Source: Gyromitra esculenta (lineage: Eukaryota > Ascomycota > Pezizomycetes > Pezizales > Discinaceae). From it: DNA of 64,000 nucleotides. Below the pieces are notes generated by a model. The model made no database searches. It had not been told where the DNA came from and saw nothing but the letters and a program-made list of their open reading frames with translations. The stretch covers positions 1,364,001 to 1,428,000 of the forward strand of contig JBCAML010000020.1 in the NCBI GenBank assembly GCA_038503075.1. The letters are read 5' to 3'. Numbering within the stretch: position 1 is the stretch's first letter; every line of letters begins with the position of its first letter. Positions 12,601 to 24,437 of this stretch are shown in pieces. The position numbers were made by a program, and so were the translations under genes.

Positions 12601-13370
12601 ACCAGGTCATTTACATTAGTCATGTTTTTGACCACTGTTAGCAAATGATGAAACAAACGACGAGTCGTTTAGTACTAGTATTCTTGGAAGATAAACAAAA
12701 AGAAATATGGGGAGGGGGTTTGAACTCCTAGCCCGCTGTTAGCCAAAAAATAAAGTCTGACGTTCGGTTCGATACAAAGCAACAACCCTCCACTTATTGA
12801 ACAACATCTCGCTATGATTATGAAATTTAATAAAATGAAATAGATGAACCCCATACAGTTACAGCGTGACATACTCATGTGAATCGGGAGGCATATTATT
12901 GAAGCGGTTCGTTGTTCTTGAGGTTCTATTCCGCAATGCTTGTACCGAACTGAACCGACTTAATTTTCTCGCTAGTAGGTGATTGCCAGTCTCTATAACC
13001 AGTAGGCAGTTCAAAAGATTTATAGATATTCCCCATTTCTGTACCCTATGATTTCGATTACTTAGTTTTAGGCTCCAGGGGAGATTTTCCATACCCGGCG
13101 CCCAAATGGGACATGCTTCAAAAGAGGAGGAGAAAAAAGTACACCGCCATAACCTAAGGGTTGCATGCGAGTATGAAATAAACAAAAAAACAAAACAAAA
13201 AAATTTCGATTATTTCGATTATCTCAGGGTTAGGGTCAAAACTGCCATATTTCGAGCATGGAATCACAAGAAAAAAGTCTCTAGAAAACAGTTCACCCCT
13301 TGCTAATTGCATCTCTCTGTCATTTTTTGCCTTCTGTAAGCAAGAGTATTTTTGAGACTAAAAGACTGGG
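6640..13370. other. Long gene-free stretch
   Basis: About 6.7 kb with no supportable gene. Frames at 7171-7665 (-), 7236-7580 (+), 7662-7982 (-) and 12859-13185 (-) overlap each other on both strands and lack family motifs. A minus-strand frame at 8281-8511 is moderately protein-like but unrecognised. At 12145-12270 several copies of a CTGATGCCTTT-type motif occur, also found near 48.4 kb. An interstitial GGGTTAGGGT lies near 13226. The stretch is probably decayed repetitive DNA. Confidence 0.5.
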
Positions 13371-13371
13371 T

Positions 13372-13510
13372 CACTTGGTGAGAAGCCATGTAGCGGGGTG
13401 CCATTTAGCAGAGAGTCGTTTGGCAGAGGGTCATTTAGAGGGATCACTTAGTAGGAATCGTTTATTGAGGGGTCATTTAGGGGGTCATTTAGCAGAGAGT
13501 CGTTTATAAA
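13372..13510. repeat. Degenerate minisatellite, ~14-nt unit
   Basis: About ten imperfect tandem copies of a 10-16 nt unit close to RGTCATTTAGCAGA, for example GGTCATTTAG, GAGTCGTTTGGCAGA and GATCACTTAGTAGG. Read in one frame it gives a pseudo-repetitive H-L-x-x-S-R-L peptide, but there is no gene context, so this is a DNA repeat. Confidence 0.7.
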
Positions 13511-13987
13511 GGGTAATCACATATTTTTGTCTATTAGGGTACTTCGAGTACTGCTAGAGATTGCATATATACGATTCCAACGTACTACCGGCAAATTGGT
13601 ATTTTTATATCACACCTGAAAGTAGGCCAGATTCGCGGTTTGGCGTCGTGCTTATAGTCAGGTTATCGTATGCTTGTCTATATCAAAGTGTGGGGTTCGC
13701 AGCCTGGGTTATTTAAAACTACTGCAATCACGATCGCTTCCTAGACCTGTCGTTTGCTCATATGCAGATATAAAAGCACATGCATTGACAGATAACCACT
13801 ACTACAGCGGCCAGATCAACAATGTTTTGGAATATGCAAACAAAATAAACTAAAGGACTCTGGGTCTCTTTGAAGCGGCAAAGCTCTCCCAATACTGACA
13901 TTTTGACAATGTCACCTAACTACGCGTTGTTTTTTTTAAAAAAAGGAAATAATACACATGAGCATAAGACTGGGCATAACGATCTAT

Positions 13988-16002
13988 TTAAGCTTGAAGC
14001 TCTTTGTTCACAACCTCGTGATGCTCGTGATCGCCAACCTGCTTCTCAACAGTCGCAGAAACTGCAGCATTGATGTCATCGCCCTCGAACACTATATTTG
14101 AGGTTAGCACGTGAGAGAGGAAGGAGGAAAGAATTCCTATGGCTCATTGAGGGGAATCTTACAGAAAGAAAGTTCTTCGAGAGTGCGGCCTGAGGTCTCT
14201 GGGAAAAATAGATAGATGACAACTCCCTCAACAGTGATCCAGCAGCAATACCAGATATAGTATTTCCAGCCAATATTATCCAATCCAATGGGATTAACAA
14301 AGGTGTTGATGAAAGTGGCTGCTCGACTCCACCACTGTTGCATAGTGATGCCCTTTGAACGGATAGTGTATGGGAAAATCTCAATGAGATAGGCTTTAAG
14401 TCAAGTTAGCTTAAAATATGCCACATGTTTCCGGGTGTTTGCCGAACTTACTGTAGGTAAGAGCATTGAAACCCATGTTGTAAAACGGAGAGTACAGGAA
14501 AATAGCAGTAACCGTTGCGATACCAGCTGCCGTGCTTTGTGTTGATGCATATCTTGCCGAACTGATCGTTAAGATGAGATAGACACTGAATACACCGCAG
14601 ATACACGTCAAGTACATTTGACGTCTCTTGAACCTGAATACAGCGAGCGCCATGCAAGTTCCGTTGACCCATGACCAACATGTCATACCAAGATTGACCA
14701 TGTTCTGGCGTTTTCCATCTTTGATTCCAACTTGGCTGAGAATTTTCATGAGATAGAAAGAGAGCGGGTTGTTGCCAGACCACTGGGTGAAGACGCCGAT
14801 ACAAAGGGCAAGGACAGCACGACGACGATTACCGGCAGTTGTGAAGTACTGGCGCCATGTCATTTTTTTGCTCTCGAGTTCAAGCTTGATGGTGGCTTCG
14901 ATTTGGGCAAGCTCAGTTGCGGCAAGCTCGGAGTCCTCATCTCCCTCTGAATTGCGGACTGTGTTAGCTGCATTTGGCTTGGGGCGCGCGGTTGAGTATT
15001 ACGTACCTGCGTGGTATTTTACTAAGATAGCACGAGCTTCTTCATGGCGATCTTTGGAAATGAGATAACGAGGAGACTCAGGGATCCACCTAGGGAGATT
15101 AGAAAATATTAGTAAACTCTATATACCCTGTGGGAAGCACTGATAGCGAAACATACCAGATGAAAGCAAGCTGTAAAAAGCTGGGAAGACATTGGAGAAC
15201 AGAAGGAATTCTCCATGACCAGGTTGTCTTCATCTGAAATGTGCCATAGTTTACACCGGCAGCGACGATGGCACCGATAAACCAGGATGAATTGAAAAGC
15301 GAGGTCAAGACGGCTCTTTCCTTGGGATGAGAAAGTTCTCCAATCAACGACGAGGCAGCAACAATGGCGAATGGGATACCGAAACCGAGGATAATTCTTG
15401 CAATCACGAACATCGCGACTACAAGTTCTTGTTAGCATAGAGTCTGGGAAACTAGTGCTAAGAGAAGGGGAAAGCAAGGAACGTACAGTTCTGTGAGGCA
15501 GTCTGAAGAACTGAACCGATAATCATGATGATGGAGCCAAGAATAATACTCATCCGTCGCCCATATTTGTCGTTTACCATTGGGACAAACGGAAGCGCAA
15601 GAATACATCCCAAAGAGTATGAGGCTGACATAAATCCTAGCCTGGCTTTGTCCGGTTGACCAAAATCTATTGTTTTAAGTGTTAGCCTCGAGGTTTTAGT
15701 AAGTTGGGGATTCAGGTAATCCTACAATCTCGCCAATATTCAATTGTTTGGATACCATTCATCATGGAAGAATCAAATCCAGAAGTCCATTCAACACCCA
15801 AGCAAGCTGGGATCATGACAAAGTAGAGTGATCGAAGATTTGGTTTTTTGTACCTAGGCAGAAAAAAAAACAAAGGTCAGGATTGGTTCTGAATCCAACT
15901 TCACGTGAATCCAAAGATTAATTGCACATCGACATACCATGGTACTGTATCTTGTTCCACCAACCGGGTCACGGCCGGATCAGCACTTCCTCCTATGGCC
16001 AT
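13988..16002 (-). CDS. MFS sugar porter (hexose/lactose-permease-like transporter)
   Basis: A plasma-membrane transporter of the major facilitator superfamily, sugar porter family; the transported sugar is unknown. Eight exons (15938-16002, 15726-15853, 15487-15666, 15157-15418, 15007-15089, 14452-14958, 14163-14393, 13988-14091) join in frame to 519 aa, the usual length for the family. Family signatures are in order: GFDSSMMNG in the first membrane segment, DKYGRRMS in the loop after segment 2, WWIPESPRYL before the central cytoplasmic loop, QWSGNNPLSFY in segment 7, and PETSGRTLEEL after segment 12. The YKKPNLRSLY start and the GFDSS motif resemble the lactose-permease-like subgroup. Three CTGGGG motifs (CreA-type SYGGRG sites) lie upstream, at 16257, 16389 and 16420. 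The gene appears intact. Confidence 0.93.
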
Positions 16003-16256
16003 TGTGAAGACCTTTGTACTTTTGTTCGGGTTTTTGTGTGGTGTTGAATCTGGCCCTGCTCTGAGATGTTGAAATCCACGGTTTCTTGAAATTGACGAGG
16101 AAAAGGATGAATTTAAAGACTACAAACCCCACTCAACTCTTCCATAAATTATTATGCACATTGTTTCCGGCCACCCCGCATTGACGAGGGTCCCTTTCAA
16201 TCGGAAAATAGTAGGGTTGACCACCTCATAACGTCTTTTACCCGGAAGGAGAAAGA

Positions 16257-16425
16257 CCCCAGAAGTGCCACTCTAAAATTTCCCCCACGGTCCCAAGACG
16301 TTAGCAGCTCATGAAAGTCTCCCGCTTCCCCGGAGGGCAAGCTAAACCCAAACGAAGATCACCCCGGAACAAGGCTTGAGAAGCGATTCTGGGGTAAGGT
16401 CCGTATGATGAATTTGTATCTGGGG
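16257..16425. promoter_or_regulatory. Cluster of CTGGGG (CreA-like) motifs upstream of the sugar porter
   Basis: CTGGGG occurs at 16389-16394 and 16420-16425, and as its complement at 16257-16262, 255-425 bp upstream of the transporter start. CreA/CRE1 binds SYGGRG, and sugar porters are often under carbon catabolite repression, so a regulatory role is plausible. The motif is short and chance occurrence is possible. Confidence 0.3.
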
Positions 16426-19400
16426 AAGCATGTTAGTGGCCTCAACCGGACTGTAGTATATATATCGCACGCGTTTCGGTTAGCACGGACCGACCCTCCG
16501 ACTTTACTTGCCCGTTTGGGCGTCTTGGGGAGTACTAATCTGACATGCCAAGACCATCAATAGTTGCTTTCATCTCACCCATTATGAAATCTGTGGAACT
16601 TCAATTCTTGACCTGGACTCTGGCTGTATATCCAACACTGTCATCTTTCGTGAAAACTGGGTTGGATACCCCCAATAGATTGCGTTGCAGAATGGGTGTT
16701 CCTCAAGCTCCCCCACTTCTCCACATTACCAAGAGGTGCGTGTATTACACTATGACTTCCATGATCACTTGTCACGGTATAATTCTTACGGTGAGCTCTA
16801 AGAGAATTCAATGTATGTCTGCCAGCTATTGGTGGCAATCTACACTACGGAGTCGTATTGTAATGGCCGTGCAGCCGCCTGTGTACTGAAGGACTAAGGT
16901 ACTTCACTGCAATTCCTACTAATTTTTGGGAAACCCTCACGAGCGCTCTCTAGCGATCTATATGGGTAGAAACTAAGGAGGCTCAAAACTTTGTCGGTCA
17001 GTAAGATGCCCCTGACATCATGGTCATTCAACCCAGATATGGTTTATTTAGAGTAGAGCGCAACCTTAGGGATAACCCCTGCTTTCGAACCCAGCCATTG
17101 CCGGTTGCCTGCTACCGAATAAAATTATCTAGCGCCGCGCTGCGCGTGGAAGCGGGTGAACTTCCGTGACAGAGCTCTGGGTTTGAACGACCCTGAGATA
17201 TTGCTTCGATATCTATAACTGGTCTAGATCTCGAAGCCTAAAGGAACATATCATTTTTTTGGGGGGAGGGGTCGAACTTTTGTCACGTCGAAACCTGGGA
17301 TGACAATTCTACTGTCGTGCATGCCTATTTAAATTTGCCTAATAACCCTCGAGATCGAACGCATGACTACTAGCTTATACTGCATGCCAATGAACAATTT
17401 CGCTTCGGTAATGGGGGCGAGACACTTGCGCTGTGAACTATAGAGCTACTCGGTACGTTTTATCGTAAATTTCTTATTTGAATCACTTTTCGTGATTGAA
17501 AATCACCGCTTGTGTTCGTGTTCAGCTTTCGCGGAGAAGATTAAAGAGATCTAGTTTTGATAAAAGGCTGTGTGCTAACCGAAGTTGGTAAAGATCTCCT
17601 GGCAAGATCGAGCCTCACTTCCAATCCTGTATTTAAGGGGCTCTGAGATCTTATAAGATTATCAAGCGCTATAGACGCGGTGTAAGTGGCTGTAAGTAAT
17701 TAGAATATCACTGTGGGCTGCGACCGAATTTAGATAGTAGGGCTTTTGCTGATGTTCACCGAAGTTAAAATCAGGTTAGTAATAGAAAAGGTTTAACTTA
17801 AGATTATAGTTACTTAGGAATGTGATCCAAAATCTTCCGGCTGGATGACTTCATTCCAGCATGTGTGGGGCGCGGAACTTTCGCCAAGTATCTGGGTCCC
17901 TAGAGCGGTCGTAATAATTAGTAGCGAACTGCCTTAACGAACGCCTTTTGTAGCAATAGCTAGCTGCGCCAAGCATCACCATACCCTTGGTTTTGTGGGG
18001 CGGGTTTTGTACTATCGGTAATTCTGAGTGTAATCCGGGACGGTTAAGCCTGTAAAAATGCAGTTCGGATCCACCAGCCAGCCCTTTCATCCCGGCCCCT
18101 GCCGTTAAAATTTCTGTCGTGGTAATATCAAGTTCTGATAGGGTGGGGAAAGTGTGGTCACATTCACTCTTGACCCATAGTGGCGATATGCCCCGATAAC
18201 TACTCGTAAGTAGGTATAGACGGTTGAAATCCATATCTTTCGGCTGTTAACACACGTTGAGGCTACAAGAGAAAAGGGAAAAACATACGATGTCGTATGT
18301 CCCCTTAAGCTTACTAGCTGCCCTAACACACATAGCTATAGAGAAACTTTTAAAAGTAGCACCCTGCACCAATCACTCGAAACTGGCTTTCGACTTAAAT
18401 TCACCCACACGCATTTCGCCTTCGGATCTTCATGATCACTGGGAAGCGCATTTGCCATCGAGATAGTCATGCATGGCGCGCTAGATTCCACCAATCAAAT
18501 ACTGATGGGGCTAACTTGGCGGATGTTGTGCTTTACATATGCATTGAATATGCACATGCTTAAATTTTTTACTTAGCTTAATTTATTGGGGGTGGGGTTG
18601 GTGCCTGGTCTCTTTGGGATTGGAACGGTTTGGTAGATCGATACCTACATGTAGCTATAGAGCTATAGGCTGGATTGACATCTTTGACAAACATAATACG
18701 GGATCGAGATTCGAGAAAAGCTGGGAATAGAGTTTCAGAAAGATTAAGTGTTTGGGAAGCTCGTGATCAGTTACAGACTTGGGCTTCAATAAACGCGTCT
18801 GTCTACCAGCCAGCCAGCCAGCACGCAGCTTACGTTACATTGTTACCGGCGTACCCGTATTGATATCTCAATATTGATTACGCCCAACACTCCATTATAT
18901 GAGTAATACGGCACTTCTTGGCATCTGTCTATAATATTTTTCTGTGAGAGATCCACGGCGAAATGCGATAGGCGGCGATATTGGGAGATCATCCCGGCGG
19001 TTTGGGCTAAATTGCAGAACAAGGTTCATTCGTGATTCGCTGAGATATTTGTAACTTACCTGAATCGCGGATGGCTAGAACAGAATACGGGTGGCGAATT
19101 TGCGCTGGGCTAGCTTGATGAAGACGCGTCTGAGATGGTAGATATATAGATATCTAGGAAGTGTGTTTGGGTGGGGCGGTATCGCGGTGGTGTGTCCATT
19201 ATGAAGAGAAAGAACCCGAGTGAGATATCCGGTACAGGAAATCACTCACAATTGCCACTTCCCCGCCGTCTTACACCGATTTCTTGAGATATCTTACGGC
19301 ACCGGGCTGGTTTTGAAACCCCGAAACCTCATAGGCTGGCAGTGATGGCCATGAGCGAATCAATTGCGGTGTGGTTGGAAAGACTACAGCCGATACGAAC

Positions 19401-20964
19401 TTAGTGGAGGGTATTTGGGTAAATAGTGTCGAAGGATGCGTAAATAATAGTTTTAGTAATCCTTTACCTTATCCGGCATTTAGCTTTGGGGTGTCGTTCT
19501 TATGGTAAAGGTTTGATGTAACGCGTACAAGCCAGTGCGCTTGAGAGACGGTGATAATAACCCAGGTTTTTGAGCGGCACATGGTCCTGGTGGATCGATT
19601 TTGTGGGTCGTTGCCCGTGGCTCTTTTCACACCGATCAGTAGGCTCCTCAGCTTGGGGTTTGGTCCGTCCCATGCCAGCCCCCCGGACGTGCTGAGCCTT
19701 TGCACGCGTGCCGTTTCTCTAACAATCATCTGGTTTAAGAGTAGTATAGTCGTGCTCGATCCGAATGAGCAATGCTCGAAGAATAACCCCCGGGTTGAAT
19801 ATATCTAATAAATAAACAACAACTGCAATGCTCGAAGAGGGTTAGGGTTAAGACGCATTTATCGAGTGACTTTCCATGAAGACATACTATACGTCCTCGC
19901 TTGAGGTAGTATTGTATTTTAGAAAATAGCTTATAGGGCCCCAAGACGTGACTAGAATCTTCGCGAGAAGCATTTTGCGATGTCGTGGGAGCGGAAATAT
20001 GATATCTGTAGCCCTTACGGAGCCGGATCTACCTAACTAGGATGAAGCAAGGCCTTCTATTACCCTTCAAAAGCCTCCAAGACAGACGCTTACTACAGCT
20101 GAGGTACAAATATCCATTAAATTCTTTTTTATACTCTTGGATAGATATCCCATTTAAAGCTGACTTGTCGTGATCACGAGCGATATGTCATACCTACTGT
20201 CAGTCTCCCGAGAGTTGGTAAGAACGTTAGCTTATGCTCTAGATAGGCTCTGGTGGAAAAATGCGCAATTATATGAAAGCTTCTTAATGGGGTATTGTCC
20301 ATTCCACTTTTAGCAAGGTTTATGATTAGTCATAAACATGAAGAGTGAGAGATTGGTGAAGGTAGCCCTCGGATATCAATTTCCTTCAGTAAGATCATTG
20401 TTTGCGTGTGTTTAGAGTTATCTTGGTTCCGATTCTCAAATTAATCTGAATATTATAAAAGGGATAAAATATTGATTTGGGAAAGCCCGTTGGATCGATA
20501 TAAATACACGTGCTTTGTGGAGTATCAATGTTTGGGTATCAGTGTTTCAGGCGACCATACCTCAAACAGGGTTCGTGAACACCTCGGCTGCCACCATTTC
20601 CGGGCTGATGAAATATGCAATAAAGCACTTCTCCTTCTATGTGCAAAAGATCCATTAAACAAGTATTACTATGGAAAATACGTTTTGTTTGCAAACGATA
20701 CATATCTCGATGCATCGAATACCAACGGCCGGCAGCGTTCGGATACTAAAAATAGAAATCTATTTGAGTGATAACGCTCCACGAATTCGAACCGAGCCTC
20801 GACCATCATTCCTTCAACCCTTCAATATCACTATCACTCTCCAAGCCCTCCCAACAGCATAACTCATACGAGAGCAGAGCTCGACAACATTGCTTACACA
20901 GAATCCCCTATCCGCCACTCTATCACCATTATATACAATTGCTGCGGACGCTGCCCTCGGCATC
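16426..20964. other. Gene-free stretch
   Basis: No supportable gene. A 127-codon minus frame at 17851-18234 and a 114-codon plus frame at 16545-16889 have no family motif. Between 17050 and 17360 several GTTCGA-type, tRNA B-box-like motifs appear (for example near 17086, 17175, 17268 and 17350), possibly decayed tRNA-derived repeats. A CCAG tetranucleotide run lies at about 18808-18822 and a GGGTTAGGGTTA motif near 19839. The last 150 bp before the next gene are CT-rich, like a fungal promoter/5' UTR. Confidence 0.5.
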
Positions 20965-21579
20965 ATGACACACGATAGACAGCCCCCTATAGCCCCTGGC
21001 CAGCCTCTCCCCTTGGCAGGCAGCAAGCCGAAGGCGTGGGCCAGTGTTCGTCGGAAATTCGCGCTGATTACGATGAATCGTGGCCCAGTTGCTCCCACGC
21101 CGGATACGCAGACGGCAGTGTCGCAGGCAGAAAGTTTCTGTCGTCCGTTTATAAGCAACGTCACGCAGCCCAGCGTCCCAAGCGTCCCAAGCGTCCCCAG
21201 TGCCTCTGCTGAGTTGGAATCCGAACGGGAGCTGGCTTTTGACAAGCTCACAAAAGAGAATTCAGCCCGTAACGTGGAGATTACTTCTGCTTCTTATTCT
21301 GCTCCAAAGGCAACCAGCGGTCGGTCGAAGAAGAAGAAGAATCGAGACAAAATTGTCAGGTTCATCGAAAAACCTTATACAATTCCAGATGACCGAGATG
21401 AACCAGATGAGTTAGATGAGCTAGATGAGCCAGATATACCACACGTAGCACACGTAGCACACGTAGCACACGTGCCAGTCGTGCCAGTCGTGCCAAAAGA
21501 ACCCAAGAGACACCCGGTTAAACCACTCAAAGGGAATGTTTCCATACGGCTGGTCGAGAAGTCGGATGGCGATTTATAA
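20965..21579 (+). CDS. Low-complexity hypothetical protein (204 aa)
   Basis: I do not recognise this protein. The first in-frame ATG is at 20965; the frame is open further upstream, but only from non-ATG codons. The protein starts with a proline-rich basic segment (MTHDRQPPIAPGQP), then shows several exact short peptide repeats: PSVPSVPSVPS (about residue 72), a lysine/arginine cluster SGRSKKKKNR (about 119) that could be a nuclear signal, an acidic DEPDELDELDEPD tract (about 140), then HVAHVAHVAHV followed by PVVPVVP. It ends KGNVSIRLVEKSDGDL. No membrane segment or enzyme motif is seen. It is preceded by a CT-rich leader, which supports a real gene. Most of it is probably intrinsically disordered. 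Confidence 0.65.
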   Translation: MTHDRQPPIAPGQPLPLAGSKPKAWASVRRKFALITMNRGPVAPTPDTQTAVSQAESFCRPFISNVTQPSVPSVPSVPSASAELESERELAFDKLTKENSARNVEITSASYSAPKATSGRSKKKKNRDKIVRFIEKPYTIPDDRDEPDELDELDEPDIPHVAHVAHVAHVPVVPVVPKEPKRHPVKPLKGNVSIRLVEKSDGDL

Positions 21580-22581
21580 GTTCTGGAGGGATGCAATCTC
21601 AGCAATGGCAGGTTCCAGCTTGAGGATTTTGGTTTTATAGGGGGGTTTACGAAAGGAGCTTTCACTTTTCATGGTAGGGGTTTAAAGGTTGGACGCATCG
21701 GGTTCGGTCATCAATGGTTTTGTTTTTTTGTGTAGCTACTTTATTCTCGCAGTGGTTTGTGAAGTATAAAGGATCCTTCAAAAGATCCTAAAATTAATCA
21801 TGTAACTGTAAGTCTTGTACCATAAGCCAGTGTTAAAGCATCCGTACTGGAAAAACGCATGGCTCTATATCTGAGGGATATGTGGGTTTTAGCTAGCTAT
21901 TTTCCTATTTCTCGCTGGAGATATCGCGCAATAGTTAAAAACTTCTTGCTATCTATATTTTAAGAATTTGGGTTGTGCTTGGCTGGAAATTAGGAACCGT
22001 TGGGTAGACGTAGCACCTCCATGTTTTGTTTCAATGCTTCGGAAAACGTCCCATGACATTTACCGTACTAGCACGAGAGAACGGTTTCTACGCTGAAACA
22101 GTGGAACTGGGATGTTAAATGTTGGATCTAACCTATGCAGGAAATTCAAATGTTTTAGCGTCGGGTACATTCTTGGAGCTAACGCAGTAAGAGTTAGACA
22201 GCCTTCACTGGGTTTGAAAACCTAATAAGTAAGGTTACATGATACCTGGGTTATAATTACTGCTTTGAATTATATGTTATGGATATGTGTTTTCAGGATC
22301 AATCTTGCAGGTTATTCTCCTGGTGGTGGTTGCCTCGGAGTGATTGGGAGTTTGTATGCGTAGCTGTCTTAAGCTTATTTACGGACTGGCAAGAAGTACT
22401 GAGATGTCAATCATTAAAGGTTATTCAAGATACGTATACGTCTCTTGAAACATATTGTAAGATAGAGTGAATTATGGATGTTTTGAGAGGTTAATAACCT
22501 ACTGATTTCTTTCGTTTAATTTGGGTTGAACGAGTGATCGTTTATGAATATGGCTATTATTACTTATCTATTACTTCATTA
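21580..22581. other. Gene-free stretch
   Basis: AT-rich sequence with no supportable coding region. The first few hundred bases would include the 3' UTR of the low-complexity gene. Confidence 0.5.
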
Positions 22582-22755
22582 CAGTACAATCGCCCTATAA
22601 GAATACTAACTATAAGAATACACGCCTTGTTAGAATGCTGAATCCAGTCCTGACAGGGGTAAATTTGAGTGTGGCCTGCTTTTCATATAAGAATAACTCT
22701 TTTATAAGAATGCTGTTTTCGGAACCAACCGTATTCTTATAGGTCGATTGTACTA
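22582..22755. mobile_element. 174-bp MITE, TATAAGAATA family (copy 1)
   Basis: The left end CAGTACAATCGCCCTATAAG is mirrored at the right end (TATTCTTATAGGTCGATTGT), with TA flanks at 22580-22581 and 22756-22757. Inside are further copies of TATAAGAATA as subterminal repeats. Such TIRs with repeated TATAAG blocks are typical of Tigger/pogo-type MITEs. A sister copy lies at 25215. Confidence 0.75.
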
Positions 22756-22926
22756 TAGGCGCATTCAATCCGTAGGTTGTAACTACATATATGGTATATG
22801 TAGCTATCATGAGAAGAGAGCTCATTCAGAGACTTCTGGATGAACGCGGGGATAAATTCGCGGCACGTAATCTCTGATCTTATTGTAGCATAGGATGGCA
22901 AGTTGAGAGTTTAGATACTCTAGAAT

Positions 22927-24298
22927 CTATTTATAGTACAACCATCCTTCAACGAGACTCATCTTATCCTTCAACAGCTTCACCACCGCCTTGTGTCCGC
23001 CGCCCATCGCCTAGGATAGTAGTGCCTTGCCAAAGGTGTTCTTCAAGTCCAATTCTACATCATTTCTCTCTAGAAGCAGCTGAATTATCGCGAGATGCCC
23101 AAATCCTGCTGCTTAGGACAATGGCAGTCGACCACCACTGTCTCTCGAGCCACCATCCATGTCCTGTCTTCCCAAGAACAACCGTGCCATCGCTATAATA
23201 CTCCCAGCTACCGCCCAAGATAATAATGTTTAATTATCGCTATCCTTCGGGCCTGCTTTTATATCATCTCGTCTAGGAATAGTCGCATTGCAGCCTCATA
23301 CTTGAAGATTATTGCCCACCACAATAGTGTTGCGTCATCATTCTCTTGAAAGTTAGCATCTGTATCGTGTCTATTCACTAATATTTGTACCACCGCCACA
23401 TGCACGCCTATTGTCGCCCTTACCAATGGCGAGATGTTAAACTGGTCCTGGTTCGCTTTTACATCTTCTCTCTCAAACAGGAATCACACTACTGCCTTAT
23501 GTCCGTTTGACGCTGCATAGCCTAGGGGTGTGCGCCCGTTGTTTATATCCATAATATCAACTTGTTGTTTGTCCAACTCTATCAAGGACTGTATTAAAGA
23601 AAATAAACCTAATGCTGCTGGATAGCATAGTATATCCCGTGGATGTCTGCAAAGGTATGATTTGTTGATGGGATCAGTGATCTATCTGATCGGTGTGAAG
23701 AACGCATGAAGTGCTGAATCCTTATTTCAGCTACCTGACTCCGAAAAACTTTCGTAAGCTTCTCAGAACAATACTTTCTTCCTGTGAGAATTCAGCGTGA
23801 TGGCCCCAATTGAAGGCAGCATACTCACATAAGGCATTTCCTTTAAGTCGTTTTGCTATCAAGGCGAATTGTATTTCGTCATCTTGAGTTTTTCTAAATG
23901 TATTAAAACTTAGATACGGCAGGCAAGTCTTCGCTGTCATAGCATGTGCTCCTTGTAAGGTACTAAGGTTGCTGTTAAAGTGTTTCTAACTGTAGGGTGG
24001 ACAGAGTGGGCTGCTTGACTGTTTTCGCCGATCATAACGAGGCCATTACATATGTCAATCAGCGTACTCTCTGCTGTCAGATAGTATTCTTCGATTTCTG
24101 TATCGCCTTCTAGTTCGATGGCCACAACCATATATCGAGGGGTTTTTTAGGGCTGGCAATCCAAGCTAAAACACTCAGGGCTAGTTTCTTGCGGTCCTCC
24201 CCCGGTTCATAGGTGTTGTCAATCGCCTCTCTGTATTTGTCGAGTAAGCCTTTGGGCATTGTAGGGCTAGCAGGAAATTTTGGTCCTGGTTTATGAAG
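22927..24298 (-). pseudogene. Decayed NACHT-ankyrin (NLR-type) gene, 5'-truncated
   Basis: Read on the minus strand from 24298, the post-NACHT winged-helix region is recognisable: MPKGLLDKYREAIDN, then LALSVLAWIASPKKPL, then SVHPTVRNTL, TCLPYLSFNTF and YAAFNWGHHAEFSQEES. These blocks have the order and wording usual in fungal STAND/NACHT proteins. Ankyrin repeats follow (NGRTPLGYAASNGHKAVV, NISPLVRATIGVHVAVVQIL, ATLLWWAIIFKYEAAMRLFL, AAGFGHLAIIQLLLERNDV, AMGGGHKAVVKLL). The blocks lie in different frames and contain internal stops, for instance after the PKKPLDIW block, after FGVR, and inside the repeats. The NACHT P-loop and N-terminal domain are missing. The break lies close to a palindrome at 24308-24343. 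It is a paralogue of the type of the intact NLR gene at 42-47 kb, not a close copy. Confidence 0.85.
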
Positions 24299-24307
24299 GA
24301 ATGTTTG

Positions 24308-24343
24308 GACACGGACTAGACTAATTCTAGTCCGCTAAGTGTC
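24308..24343. repeat. Perfect-arm palindrome at the pseudogene breakpoint
   Basis: GGACTAGA at the left pairs with TCTAGTCC at the right around CTAAT, and the outer GACAC pairs with GTGTC. It lies where NACHT-ankyrin homology (-) stops and the transposase-like remnant (+) begins, so it may mark an insertion junction or a transposon terminus. Confidence 0.5.
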
Positions 24344-24437
24344 ATGTGCTACATATATGTCTGTCGGCTATGCTACCTCATGTCCGCTTCAATAATTAAT
24401 CGATCAATCCACGCTGCTTTCATCTCGCTTCTCTAAC

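Noticed and set aside
12690..12780. tRNA-like 3' end (AGTTCAAACCCCCTCCCC on the minus strand)
   Set aside because: No matching acceptor stem, D-arm or anticodon arm could be found, so it is not a tRNA gene.
17851..18234. 127-codon minus-strand frame
   Set aside because: No recognisable domain and surrounded by gene-free DNA; an open frame of this size is plausible by chance.
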